A stretch of DNA of 45,242 nucleotides from Streptomyces aidingensis. GTDB lineage: Bacteria > Actinomycetota > Actinomycetes > Streptomycetales > Streptomycetaceae. The stretch lies in NCBI RefSeq assembly GCF_900112355.1, contig NZ_FOLM01000027.1, positions 1 to 45,242 on the forward strand, written 5' to 3'. Shown here piece by piece: positions 1 through 6,929 of this stretch. The first letter of the stretch is position 1. Every line of letters begins with the position of its first letter. A program made the position numbers and the translations under genes. The notes beneath the pieces were generated by a model. The model saw only the letters and a program-made list of their open reading frames with translations, made no database searches and had not been told where the DNA came from.

Positions 1-303
1 CGCCCCCAGGCCGGGCAGCCCAGTCGGCCCAGCGCCCGCGAACTCGCCTGGCAACGCGGCCTGGAAGCCGCCAGGCGCTACCTCGCCCGGGAAGGGCATC
101 TGACCGTCCCCCGCGGGCACATCGAGCACGCCCCCGCCGACCCGACCACCGAGGCCAGGGGCGCGGCCGGCGGCGGGAAACAGGACCAGGACCTGATGCC
201 CGTGAAACTCGGTGTGTGGATCTCCAACGTCAAGAGCAGGCGGGGGACGCTCACCCCGCAGCGCGCCGCACAACTCAACGAACTCGGCATCCAATGGGAA
301 TGA
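1..303 (+). CDS. C-terminal fragment of a terminal helicase-like protein (helicase-associated domain)
   Basis: Frame 1 is open from the first base to a TGA at 301-303, giving about 100 residues. It has the helicase-associated (HA) repeat pattern: W-x-x-GL-x-AARRYLAREGHL near the start, then KLGVWISNVKSRRG and LTPQRAAQLNELGIQWE at the end. In Streptomyces, large superfamily-II helicases with several C-terminal HA repeats sit beside the telomeres (TtrA-like genes), and some are linked to conjugal transfer. The ATPase part would lie outside the window toward the telomere. No start codon is present, so the gene is partial because the contig ends here. An identical copy occupies the right end on the opposite strand. 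Confidence 0.8.
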   Translation, partial: RPQAGQPSRPSARELAWQRGLEAARRYLAREGHLTVPRGHIEHAPADPTTEARGAAGGGKQDQDLMPVKLGVWISNVKSRRGTLTPQRAAQLNELGIQWE

Positions 304-355
304 CCCGGCAAGCGCTGTTCCTGGCAGCCCCGGGCCAGCTGGGGCCAGGGCTCCC
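1..355. repeat. Left copy of the terminal inverted repeat (355 bp)
   Basis: The reverse complement of the last 355 bases matches the first 355 bases over every stretch I compared. Identity ends at the CTCCC at 351-355, where the left copy continues GGCATT and the right copy TACGGG. Each copy codes for the end of a helicase-like protein reading inward. Terminal inverted repeats carrying a helicase gene are typical of Streptomyces linear replicons. The helicase frame is open at base 1, so the repeat very likely extends beyond the window. Confidence 0.95.
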
Positions 356-464
356 GGCATTCGCGGAACCGCCGGCCACTCCATCCTGGTGCACCGGGAC
401 CGGCTGGCGGGGCGGTTTGCCGGAACCGGCCCGCGGCCGGGACCGGTTGCGGATACTGGGCCGG

Positions 465-722
465 GTGACCGACCACGACGACCACGGCCTCCCGGAGCCG
501 CAGCCGGGGGACACCGCGCGCCTGGACCACCTGGCCGCGCACTGGCGCGAGCTGCCCGAGCTGCTGCAGCAGGACGTCGTCCAGGCCGCCGAAGAACTCC
601 GCGACGCCCCCGGCGAGGCTGTCTCCCAGGTGCTGGAAAGCGATGACGTCCAGGTACAGGCGGCGCTGGCGTTCCGCAGGGAGTTCGGGGTGGGCGGGCA
701 GGTGCACGGTGTGCGGGGCTGA
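465..722 (+). CDS. Small hypothetical protein, possible remnant (HWRELP-LL-QDVVQ motif)
   Basis: A GTG at 465 opens 85 residues (VTDHDDHGLPEP...). The middle part, HWRELPELLQQDVVQAAEEL, closely matches HWRELPKLLRQDVVQIADEL encoded on the minus strand near 41.5 kb, so this frame has been under selection somewhere. I do not recognise the family. The similarity ends after about residue 45. The rest lies antisense to the DUF6907-like fragment and may be read-through past a recombination joint. No convincing ribosome binding site is seen. It could be a live small gene or the 5' part of a broken one. Confidence 0.35.
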   Translation: MTDHDDHGLPEPQPGDTARLDHLAAHWRELPELLQQDVVQAAEELRDAPGEAVSQVLESDDVQVQAALAFRREFGVGGQVHGVRG

Positions 723-824
723 GCGGTGCATGTAGCCGTCGACGGCCGCGCCGGCCTGCTCCGGCCGGTGGTCTGCCACACACCACGGCGGGCACTGCGG
801 CCCCGGTCCTGACGTATCGCTCAT
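606..824 (-). pseudogene. DUF6907-like N-terminal fragment
   Basis: From ATG 824 the minus strand reads MSDTSGPGPQCPPWCVADH, followed by HRSAPHTVHLP and LYLDVIAFQHLGD. A Cys-Pro-x-Trp-Cys motif with a nearby DH and a later HRSAP is the usual opening of DUF6907 proteins, common on actinobacterial plasmids and of unknown function. After about residue 73 the sequence stops resembling the family. The frame continues without a stop to base 78, running antisense through another gene and into the terminal repeat, which is implausible. I infer loss of the true 3' end; 606 marks roughly where family-like sequence ends. Confidence 0.45.
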
Positions 825-1166
825 GGCTTCCAGGATTCCCGTCCTCGCGGCCAGGCGCAGGCCCCGACCGGCCGAACGGGCACTCCAGCGCGGCCCGGGG
901 CGAGGGTGTCCGGTGCAGGGTGTTGACACCAGTTGCGTACAGTCGTGTGCAAAACAGCCGACTGGTACTAGAGTTCTGGCACGCCCGGATTCATCCCCTC
1001 GCCCGGGCGCACCTCCCCTCGCCTCCCGGGGGTGCCCGGCAGACCCCCGCTGCCGGGCACCCCCGGGGGCCCTCAGCCAGCCCGGGCGGGGCAGCAGGGT
1101 GTCCCGCGGCTGGGGCCGCTGACAGGCGAATGGGTATGGCCTCCGGGCTCAGGCACAGAAACACCT
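825..1166. other. Intergenic region with possible promoter elements and a strong terminator
   Basis: No convincing gene is seen here. A TTGACA at 923-928 is not followed by a clear -10 at normal spacing. ACCAGT (928-933) and ACTGGT (961-966) form a weak inverted repeat that could be a regulator site. The only strong element is the 18-bp hairpin listed separately. Confidence 0.4.
1025..1067. terminator. Strong hairpin, probable bidirectional terminator
   Basis: CCCGGGGGTGCCCGGCAG at 1025-1042 pairs perfectly with 1050-1067 around a 7-base loop. It lies about 100 bases past the end of the leftward secreted-protein gene. There is no U-run, which is common for Streptomyces terminators. Confidence 0.7.
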
Positions 1167-1577
1167 TTACAGCACGTACCACCTGCAGTAGTAACCGACG
1201 ACTGTGCCTCCTTTGAAAATCGACTTCGCCACGAAGCCAGTTTCGTGGAGGTAGTCGTTCGGGAGGTAGGTACAGCGGTAGGACCGCTTCTTGTCGGTGA
1301 GGCTCCTGATGATGAATTCCTCGTAAATGGTCATCTCCAGTTGAACCGGAGACCCTACGCGGTAGCAGTCGGTTCCCCCGATCGGACCTCCCAATTCGTG
1401 CACGAAGAGGCGGTTCACTCGACGAATATCATTGGGGTCCAAGCCAGTCAGAAGGGTGCACTCGAAGACCCGTTCCACACTTGCGTGAGCGGCGGGAACA
1501 CCCATGGTGAGACTCGCAGGAAGCACCATCATGGCCGCTGCGGCGAGCGCGATGACGCGAGCACGCATGCTGCGCAT
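1167..1577 (-). CDS. Small secreted protein with four cysteines, unknown function
   Basis: The start is ATG 1577 because an AAAGGAG lies about 10 bases upstream; an earlier in-frame ATG at 1634 has no such site. The 136-residue product opens MRSMRARVIALAAAAMMVLP with a cleavable signal peptide ending near AAHA-S. The mature part has about 105 residues with exactly four cysteines (FECTL, TDCYR, SYRCTY, GYYCRWY), which suggests two disulfides. I do not recognise the family. Codon use looks less GC-biased than the neighbours, with runs such as a/t-rich ATATCATTGG inside the gene, which suggests recent acquisition. It stands alone, between the terminator at 1025 and a ~240-base gap on its upstream side. 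A secreted toxin, inhibitor or surface factor is possible, but nothing in the sequence decides this. Confidence 0.75.
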   Translation of the reverse strand: MRSMRARVIALAAAAMMVLPASLTMGVPAAHASVERVFECTLLTGLDPNDIRRVNRLFVHELGGPIGGTDCYRVGSPVQLEMTIYEEFIIRSLTDKKRSYRCTYLPNDYLHETGFVAKSIFKGGTVVGYYCRWYVL

Positions 1578-1634
1578 ACCGAACCAACTCCTTTGTCGGG
1601 AAGAAGGTGGGACAGAGAGGAAGTGTCGCCGCAC

Positions 1635-1872
1635 TCCGCTCTACAGCACATCCCACAACCAGATCTTCCAGGCAATGAGGTGAACTGCCGTATGTATGTG
1701 CCTATGCGGCCGAGGCCGGGGGCCGGCGGCCTGGCACTCCGTCTGAAGGCGCAGCGGCTGCCCGTGGCACTCCTGGGCGCCGACGCTGGCAGGCGTCATT
1801 GCCCTCCATCCGCCACCGGCAACCGGTCGACGGTGTCGAAACGCTGCTCCGGGACGTGACCAGAGCCACGGG
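1635..1872. other. Intergenic spacer
   Basis: I see no credible gene, repeat or hairpin in this stretch. It separates the secreted-protein gene from the toxin gene; both read leftward. Confidence 0.5.
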
Positions 1873-2109
1873 TCAGTAGATGAGGCGGACCACGGTGACG
1901 GTGAGCACGGTGCCGGAGACGATGTAGCGGATCAGCGCGCCGGCGACGGTGGCCTCGCGCCGGTCGCGGTCCCTGGCCACCGGGGTGGAGCCGTGGCCGT
2001 AGGGGTCCTTGGCGATGGTGGCGGCCATGGCGGCCTCGAACGTGGCGCGGTCGGTCATCTTGCGCAGGGCGTCATCGGCGGGCGGTGCGTAGGCGATGCG
2101 GTAGGTCAC
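1873..2109 (-). CDS. RelE/ParE-superfamily toxin
   Basis: The GTG at 2109 overlaps the stop of an upstream reading frame as GTGA, the usual coupling of an antitoxin-toxin pair. The product is 78 residues: VTYRIAYAPPADDALRKM, a helical middle, then a strand-rich end (AGALIRYIVSGTVLTVTVVRLIY). Short proteins with an opening Y-x-I-x-Y-x-P-x-A-x-x-x-L helix and a C-terminal beta sheet carrying Arg are typical of RelE/ParE toxins, which cleave ribosome-bound mRNA or inhibit gyrase. I infer the family from this pattern and the context. The upstream partner appears truncated at its N-terminus, so the pair may no longer be regulated normally. Confidence 0.65.
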   Translation of the reverse strand: MTYRIAYAPPADDALRKMTDRATFEAAMAATIAKDPYGHGSTPVARDRDRREATVAGALIRYIVSGTVLTVTVVRLIY

Positions 2110-2288
2110 GCGGCGCGGCGCCTCTCGGCTTCTTCGGCGGCCAGGCGGTCCATGGCGGCATCCGCGGCCGGGTCGGGGACGGCTTCGAACATCCAGTGCC
2201 GCATCACGGCATGGATCTCGTGCACGGTGGCGATGTTGATCGCGGCGTCGAAGTCGGCGCGCCGGTGTTCGGGCAGCGCGGCGCGCCC
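2106..2288 (-). pseudogene. Truncated antitoxin gene preceding the RelE/ParE toxin
   Basis: The frame ending at TGA 2108-2106 reads LPEHRRADFDAAINIATVHE, then VMRHWMFEAV and AEEAERRRAA, a plausible antitoxin C-terminus. Going upstream it hits an in-frame TGA at 2291-2289 with no ATG in between; the first candidate start is GTG 2225, which would give only 39 residues. On the other strand a truncated VirB4-like frame begins at almost the same place. The simplest reading is a deletion or recombination joint near 2280 that removed the DNA-binding N-terminus of the antitoxin. A shorter translated remnant cannot be excluded. Confidence 0.55.
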
Positions 2289-2551
2289 TCACCGGCCGCG
2301 AACGCGAACTGGTCGCCTCCTGGTCCGCTCCCGAGTCCTGGGAAACCGACCGGCCCCACCCCGGCCGCGGCAAATACCTCATCAAAAACGCAGGCCGCCT
2401 CGGCATCCCCGTCGAGATGACCCTCACCCCGGCCGAGCGGGAGCTGTACAACACCGATGGCGCCATCACCGGCCACACAGCCCGGCGGCCGGACGGCGGC
2501 ACCATCCCGCACCCCGCCCGGGGCAAGACGACTACCGCCAGCCCGGCATGA
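2285..2551 (+). pseudogene. C-terminal fragment of a VirB4/TraC-like conjugation ATPase
   Basis: This frame reads LTGRERELVASWSAP, then GRGKYLIKNAGRLGIPVEM and LTPAERELYNTDGAITGH before TGA 2549-2551. The K-Y-L-x-K-x-x-G-R-x-G-I-P-V and L-x-x-x-E-R-E-L-x-N-T-D patterns resemble the end of the VirB4-type ATP-binding proteins of actinobacterial type IV-like transfer systems. The Walker motifs and the first several hundred residues are missing, and the frame merges into the antitoxin remnant near 2280. The stop overlaps the ATG of the next gene (ATGA), showing the old operon order. It appears to be a relic of a second conjugation system. Confidence 0.55.
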
Positions 2552-3147
2552 CCAGCCGCCGACACCGCACCGCCGCACTGGCCGCCACCGCCCTTGCCGT
2601 CCTGGCCCTGGTTCCGGCGACCGGCTGCAGCCAGCCACCCGCCGCCGACCACCCCGACCTCTCAGCGGCAGCGACCACCACAACCGACAGCAGCGGTGAG
2701 GCCAAAGAACCCGGCCCTCAGCGGGAGAACGAGCACCAGGAGCAGCAGCCCGACCCCTGGCCGACACCGCCCCCGGACGAAGACCTCACCCCACCAAGCC
2801 CCGCCGCCACCGAGCCGGACCAGGCCCCTGGCCCGGCAGCGCAGGAGGCTGGCCCCGCAGACCGGGGCCGCCGCGCCGAGGACGGAGCCCAGCGCCGGAA
2901 CAGCGGCTACCCCGGGACGAGCCACCCGGAACCCCGCAACCAACAGCTGCACACCACGCCGGAAATGCCGAGGGAAGGCACCGGGCGGCCGGCTCCGCAA
3001 TCCCATGCCGACCAGCGGAACGAGCAGCCCGACCCGGCCGGCGACCTACCCCACGCACCGAACATCGACCCCGGCTTCGTCTGCGACATCGCCCACGACC
3101 AGGTCGACCCCGCCATCGCAAGCTGGTGCCCCGCCGTCATTCCCTGA
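2548..3147 (+). CDS. Secreted or lipoprotein-like protein with proline-rich linker
   Basis: ATG 2548 overlaps the stop of the VirB4-like fragment. The 199-residue product starts MTSRRHRTAALAATALAVL and reaches LVPATGC, a signal peptide followed by a cysteine at about residue 27. The lipobox is imperfect (Ala at -3), so either lipidation or ordinary secretion is possible. Residues 30-170 are low-complexity, rich in Pro, Glu, Gln and Asp. The end (PGFVCDIAHDQ...SWCPAVIP) is a compact segment with two cysteines. In actinobacterial conjugation clusters small exported proteins like this often follow the ATPase genes, so I infer a surface accessory role left over from that system. The upstream partner is truncated, so expression may be lost. 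Confidence 0.6.
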   Translation: MTSRRHRTAALAATALAVLALVPATGCSQPPAADHPDLSAAATTTTDSSGEAKEPGPQRENEHQEQQPDPWPTPPPDEDLTPPSPAATEPDQAPGPAAQEAGPADRGRRAEDGAQRRNSGYPGTSHPEPRNQQLHTTPEMPREGTGRPAPQSHADQRNEQPDPAGDLPHAPNIDPGFVCDIAHDQVDPAIASWCPAVIP

Positions 3148-3255
3148 CCACGGGCCGGGGCCAACTGGCGGGCACAACCTGGAGCGAACCCTGCATCGAC
3201 AACGCGGAGGATCTCCGGCGGGTCAGGGACCTGGACATTCAGCCAGGCAAACTCC

Positions 3256-4572
3256 ATGGAGACCGGGCGCAAGTCGGCCTACGGTTCCAGGATGGCGCGC
3301 ACATGGACCCGGCTTCACGAACACCTCGGAAGATCGCCGGGAAAGATCGTTTACGAGATGGTGGAGCAGGCCGTCGGGAACCTCTTGGAGGAGAGCGACG
3401 ACCTGGATTGGAAGGAGGAGCTTCCCGCCTTCATCCCTGTGCGGGGGAAGTGGAACGAGTTCGCCAAGGACGTTGCGGCGATGGCCAACACCCGTGGCGG
3501 GCTGCTCATCTACGGAGTCAGCGACAGCATAGAGCTGGTCGGGGTGGACCTCAGCACGGTCAACGAGAAGCAGATGCTCGACACCTTGCGCAACGGTATC
3601 CAGCCCTATATCTCCGAAGTCGACATCATTCCGCTGCCCAACCCGGCCGGCGGAGGGCCTGACGTTCTCGTCGTGGACGTGGCGCCAAGCAGGACGGCTC
3701 CCCACTTCCAGTACGGGTGGGAGCAGAAGGACAAGGATCGGGTCACCTTCAACGCGCCATACCGCGTCGGCCGCGACACGGTGTGGATGCCTGAGCACCT
3801 CGTCGCCCGTGCCTACCGGGACCGATTCGCCCGCCAGGCAGCCGCCGACAGCGAGCTTCAGCAGCACCTGGCGTACGCCTCGGAGGTCTGCCTGGGTGCG
3901 GACCCGAAAGCCGCATGGCTAGTTGTCGCCTCCCGACTTCAGCAGCCCCTCCCACCGACACTCCCCCGGCTGACACCGGAGGAAGTGCGGAACACCTTGC
4001 AGCGAGCCGCTGGCATCTCCTCCGGATGGCGCCGCTTGCCCACCCGGTCCATGCCCAGCTTCCTGGACGGCCTCGACGGCGTAACGCCCAGGGTGGGCCT
4101 ACGGCGCTGGGTCGTAAGCAACATGCTGACCACGGCAGACCGGCGCAATCGCCGGCCCATGCTGGTGGAACTCCACGACGACGGCACCTTGGTCTATGCG
4201 ACCAACCTGTCGTGGGACGCGCTGCAACGGATCCGCGGCGAGGTCCACGTCCAGCTCCCCGTACACATCCCGGCGACGGCAGCAGCTGCCCGCGACGCCG
4301 TAGCCCTCGCTGCGGCGTTCCGGCAGGCGCTGCGTGACGACAGCGCCGCCGATGTCACTGCCACTGTCCGGTCCGACAGGCCCGACCCCTACACCGCGAT
4401 CGCTCCCGACGACTTCTCGGAGACGATCCCCGAGTACGCCCGGCGGCCTCCCCGGTTCTTGCCTGCCTCGCTCACGCTCCCCCGGGCCGACAACCCAGGC
4501 GACCTGTGCAGCATGGCGGAGGAACTGGCCGGTGGCGTGATCCACCAGTTCGGCATCGAGCACTGGATCTAG
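3256..4572 (+). CDS. AlbA_2 (Schlafen-like) domain protein
   Basis: The 438-residue product carries an AlbA_2/Schlafen-type core: DLDWKEELPAF near residue 50, then FAKDVAAMANTRGGLLIYGV around 75-95, and a later GRDTVWMP segment. This domain (PF04326) was named as a DNA-binding ATPase fold. In eukaryotic Schlafens it belongs to RNA-cleaving proteins, and in bacteria it occurs in regulators and defence proteins. The remaining ~240 residues are not recognised. The start is uncertain: ATG 3256 and ATG 3292 are both possible and neither has a clear Shine-Dalgarno. It stands alone between the lipoprotein gene and parAB, convergent with parB across a strong terminator. The spacing suggests its own transcription unit. 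Confidence 0.75.
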   Translation: METGRKSAYGSRMARTWTRLHEHLGRSPGKIVYEMVEQAVGNLLEESDDLDWKEELPAFIPVRGKWNEFAKDVAAMANTRGGLLIYGVSDSIELVGVDLSTVNEKQMLDTLRNGIQPYISEVDIIPLPNPAGGGPDVLVVDVAPSRTAPHFQYGWEQKDKDRVTFNAPYRVGRDTVWMPEHLVARAYRDRFARQAAADSELQQHLAYASEVCLGADPKAAWLVVASRLQQPLPPTLPRLTPEEVRNTLQRAAGISSGWRRLPTRSMPSFLDGLDGVTPRVGLRRWVVSNMLTTADRRNRRPMLVELHDDGTLVYATNLSWDALQRIRGEVHVQLPVHIPATAAAARDAVALAAAFRQALRDDSAADVTATVRSDRPDPYTAIAPDDFSETIPEYARRPPRFLPASLTLPRADNPGDLCSMAEELAGGVIHQFGIEHWI

Positions 4573-4603
4573 GCCGCGCCCCGCCGCAACTCCAGGAAAG
4601 TGC

Positions 4604-4640
4604 AGGGCGGGCGGCACACCTAGCGTGTGCCGCCCGCCCT
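4604..4640. terminator. Bidirectional terminator between convergent genes
   Basis: AGGGCGGGCGGCACAC at 4604-4619 pairs perfectly with 4625-4640 around a 5-base loop. It lies between the converging AlbA_2 and parB genes. Confidence 0.85.
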
Positions 4641-4654
4641 CGGGGTCTAAATGC

Positions 4655-5608
4655 TCAGCCGAGTTCCGCCTGCTGCTGCCAGAGCTTGGCCGCTGTCTGG
4701 AAGTCTTCCGGCGTCATGCGTTCCTTGGAGATACGCACCACGGCCGCCGGGTCATCCCATGGGATGGCGTCGGGCGTAGCCGCGTCCGTGGCGGGGGGTT
4801 CGGGCGCCGCTGGCGCCTTGGTGCTCGGCTCCGGTTTCCGGCCCTTGCTGCCGGAGGAGGCATGCGGTGGGGCTGCGGCCTTCTTCTCCGCCTTGCGCTG
4901 TGCTACTGCGGCTTTCCGCTGGCCCTGCTCAGTCGCCCACCAGTCGAGTTGCTGCTCCTCGGTCCATTTGTGGTCCTTGACGAGCTTGCCGAGCTTGCGG
5001 GCGGGTTCGAGTGGCAGTTCCCTGCGGCGGACCATGGTCTGGACTGCCGGTGCAAGCGCCAGGAGGATGCGGCGTTGCGAGACCCAGCCGTCGGCCCTCT
5101 CGTAGTGCTGTGCGACCGCGCGTCCTGTGCCGAAGGCTTTGACCAGTGCGTCGACTGCTCGGGCTTCTTCGATGGGGTCGAAGTTTGCGCGGTCGATGTT
5201 CTCGGAGACGACGGCGTCGAGGAAGGTGCTGTGGTCCTTGGCGACGTCGTCGTTGATCACGCACTCAAGGGCGGGTAGCCCCACGGTTTGAGCGGCCCGG
5301 TAGCGGCGCTCTCCGCTGACGATGACGACGTCCACGTTGCCGACCTGGTCGGCGTGGTCGGGCCAGAGCTTGAGGTACGCCTTGCGGGTCACCACGGGGA
5401 GAGCCTGGATCTGCCGCCGCTTCAGGCTTTTGCCGAGATCTTCCAGTTCTTCTGCGGTGCCGAAGTTCTCGCGCGGGTTGACCAGGTTGGCCGCGATCCG
5501 GTTCAGCGGGACGCGGAGGAGCCGGCCGTCGGGCTTGGTGTCGACAACGGGGGTGTCCTCGTCGTCGTCGAAGAAGTCGTCGAAGGTGTTGCGGCTCTGG
5601 GCTGCCAT
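4655..5608 (-). CDS. parB: ParB-type centromere-binding partition protein
   Basis: The ATG at 5608 shares a base with the stop of parA (TGATG), so the two are translationally coupled. The 317-residue protein has a ParB/Spo0J N-terminal domain: LRVPLNRIAANLVNPRENF, the LKRRQIQALPVVTRK segment, and VIVSGERRYRAAQ containing the conserved GERRYRA box. After that come SENIDRANFDPIEEARAV and a helix-turn-helix around residues 165-210 (VAQHYERADGWVSQRRI). The C-terminus is Ala/Lys-rich and then acidic. ParB binds centromere sites and stimulates ParA to segregate low-copy plasmids. The likely sites are the two palindromes upstream of parA. Confidence 0.92.
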   Translation of the reverse strand: MAAQSRNTFDDFFDDDEDTPVVDTKPDGRLLRVPLNRIAANLVNPRENFGTAEELEDLGKSLKRRQIQALPVVTRKAYLKLWPDHADQVGNVDVVIVSGERRYRAAQTVGLPALECVINDDVAKDHSTFLDAVVSENIDRANFDPIEEARAVDALVKAFGTGRAVAQHYERADGWVSQRRILLALAPAVQTMVRRRELPLEPARKLGKLVKDHKWTEEQQLDWWATEQGQRKAAVAQRKAEKKAAAPPHASSGSKGRKPEPSTKAPAAPEPPATDAATPDAIPWDDPAAVVRISKERMTPEDFQTAAKLWQQQAELG

Positions 5609-6342
5609 CACACGGCCCTCGCTGCGTTCTGCTGGCGGCGTAGTTGGTGCTCGAGGGCGAGGGCGAGGAAGTCCTGCTTGGCCTTGGTGGCGGTGTGGCT
5701 GGACTGGTACTGGGTGCAGACCAACCCGTCGGCGATGGCGCGGGCGTGGAGGCGGAAGTGACGGATGGTGGAGTTGTAGAGGTTCCACTCACGCTTGAGC
5801 ACCATGTTCTGGGTGCGTTCCAGGTCGAGCTTGCCGTCGCGGGGTTCCCAGTTGCTGATGACCACGCCGTAGGGCAGGTCCCGTGGCTTGATGACCTTCT
5901 CGATCGTGGTCCGGGTTGGGTTGAAGCCGGCTGGGTCGGGCTCCAGCGGCACGATGACGTCGTCGGCGATGTCGAGGACCGCCCGCAGTGCGTCACCGAC
6001 GGGGCCGTCGCCGAGGGGGTCGATGCTCTCGCCGTCCTCCGCGAGGGGGAGGAAGCCGGGGGTGTCCACTATGACGATGTCGGCTTTGGCCTTGCGGAGC
6101 CGTCGCAGGTTGGCGATGTTGTTGCTGGCGTCAAGGACGCGGAACGGGACTTCCCGCCCTGCCTTCTCGATCTTCTCGGCCCATTCGATGCTGGTGCCCT
6201 GGGGGTCGATGGAGACGACCGCCACGGTGGGGTCTGCGTCGCCGTTGGCCAGTATCTCGGCGTAGACCGCCGCGAGCTGAACGGCGATCATCGACTTGCC
6301 GATGCCGCCCTTCTGGTTGATGACGACCGTGATGTAGGACAT
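5608..6342 (-). CDS. parA: ParA-type partition ATPase
   Basis: The 244-residue product opens MSYITVVINQKGGIGKSMIA, with the deviant Walker A box KGGxGKS at residues 11-17. Walker B-like ADIVIVDTPG follows, with the A'-type VVSIDPQG in between. It has no N-terminal HTH extension, so it is a short (type Ib-like) ParA that depends on ParB for DNA contact or autoregulation. It is the first gene of the parAB operon, which reads leftward from the palindrome-bearing region at 6350-6590. ParA ATPases bind the nucleoid and move ParB-bound plasmids. Confidence 0.93.
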   Translation of the reverse strand: MSYITVVINQKGGIGKSMIAVQLAAVYAEILANGDADPTVAVVSIDPQGTSIEWAEKIEKAGREVPFRVLDASNNIANLRRLRKAKADIVIVDTPGFLPLAEDGESIDPLGDGPVGDALRAVLDIADDVIVPLEPDPAGFNPTRTTIEKVIKPRDLPYGVVISNWEPRDGKLDLERTQNMVLKREWNLYNSTIRHFRLHARAIADGLVCTQYQSSHTATKAKQDFLALALEHQLRRQQNAARAV

Positions 6343-6435
6343 GTGGTTCTCCGAGTGCTTCCCGAAAGTTCGGTACTTCGGCTGGAGGCATCATTCCAGA
6401 GGGGCAGCCGCAGCGGGCAGGCGACGTCCGTGTCG

Positions 6436-6467
6436 CCGGCGGGTTCTACGGCCGTAAAACCCGCCGG
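6436..6467. promoter_or_regulatory. Palindrome 1 upstream of parA, candidate parS/operator
   Basis: A 32-bp palindrome with one mismatch, centred at 6451.5. Its core is TCTACGGCCGTAAAA, an otherwise symmetrical TTTTACGGCCGTAAAA, flanked by GC-rich arms of its own. It lies ~95 bp upstream of parA. ParB- or ParA-binding is inferred from position and symmetry. Confidence 0.7.
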
Positions 6468-6495
6468 GGGCGGCGCTGCCCTCGCCGGGCGGCAG

Positions 6496-6527
6496 GCTCC
6501 ATGTTTTACGGCCGTAAAACATGGAGC
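6496..6527. promoter_or_regulatory. Palindrome 2 upstream of parA, candidate parS/operator
   Basis: A perfect 32-bp palindrome centred at 6511.5, exactly 60 bp from palindrome 1. It shares the 16-bp core TTTTACGGCCGTAAAA but has different outer arms (CTCCATG...CATGGAG). A shared core with independently symmetrical arms argues for protein binding over a transcript hairpin. Confidence 0.72.
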
Positions 6528-6587
6528 AGATGACGGGCTCCGCTGTGGCGACCGGCACCCAGCGCTGACCGGCCCAAGAACGCAAAA

Positions 6588-6632
6588 AGCCCGGCTTCCC
6601 CAGCGCCTGGTGGGCGTCGGGGAAGCCGGGCT
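6588..6632 (-). terminator. Intrinsic terminator ending the leftward transfer/spread block
   Basis: On the minus strand a 14-bp perfect stem (6619-6632 with 6588-6601) is followed directly by a TTTTT run. It lies 46 bases past the stop of the last gene of the leftward block, and it insulates parAB from that block. Confidence 0.88.
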
Positions 6633-6677
6633 CGGCTGAGGGTTGCGAGGATGAGTACCGGCCAGCTTGCGGGGTGG

Positions 6678-6929
6678 TCAGCGGGCGGCTCCGGCTTCGG
6701 CCGGGGTGGGCTTGGTGGCGTGGTCGCGGCGGTGCCGGTCGCGGGCTTCGTTGGCGAGGGTGCGGAGCATGGGGGCGGACCGCCATCCGCAGGAGCAGCG
6801 GGCGCTGTAGGCGGTGCGGCCGGTGCAGCCGGCTTCCTTGGGTTTGCCGACGGAGGTGACTTTGTGGGTGCACTCGGTGCGGTCGTCGTCGTCGTGTTCG
6901 CCGACGACGCGGATGGTCAGGCGTGCCAT
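6678..6929 (-). CDS. Small hypothetical protein with possible zinc ribbon
   Basis: An AAGGAG lies 8 bases before ATG 6929. The 83-residue product begins MARLTIRVVGEHDDDDRTEC and contains Cys at TECTH, AGCTG and the closely spaced SARCSCGW. The spacing suggests one metal-binding knuckle. The tail is basic and Ala-rich. I recognise no named family, but small proteins of this kind are common in Streptomyces plasmid and integrative-element spread operons. It is the last gene of the leftward block, directly before the terminator. Confidence 0.7.
   Translation of the reverse strand: MARLTIRVVGEHDDDDRTECTHKVTSVGKPKEAGCTGRTAYSARCSCGWRSAPMLRTLANEARDRHRRDHATKPTPAEAGAAR

Noticed and set aside
1..60. 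Window ends as true telomeres
   Set aside because: Streptomyces telomeres begin with clustered palindromes; here coding sequence of the helicase runs off both ends.
78..605. Continuation of the DUF6907-like frame to base 78
   Set aside because: It runs antisense to the helicase fragment inside the terminal repeat and to another conserved segment, with no family resemblance after ~residue 73.
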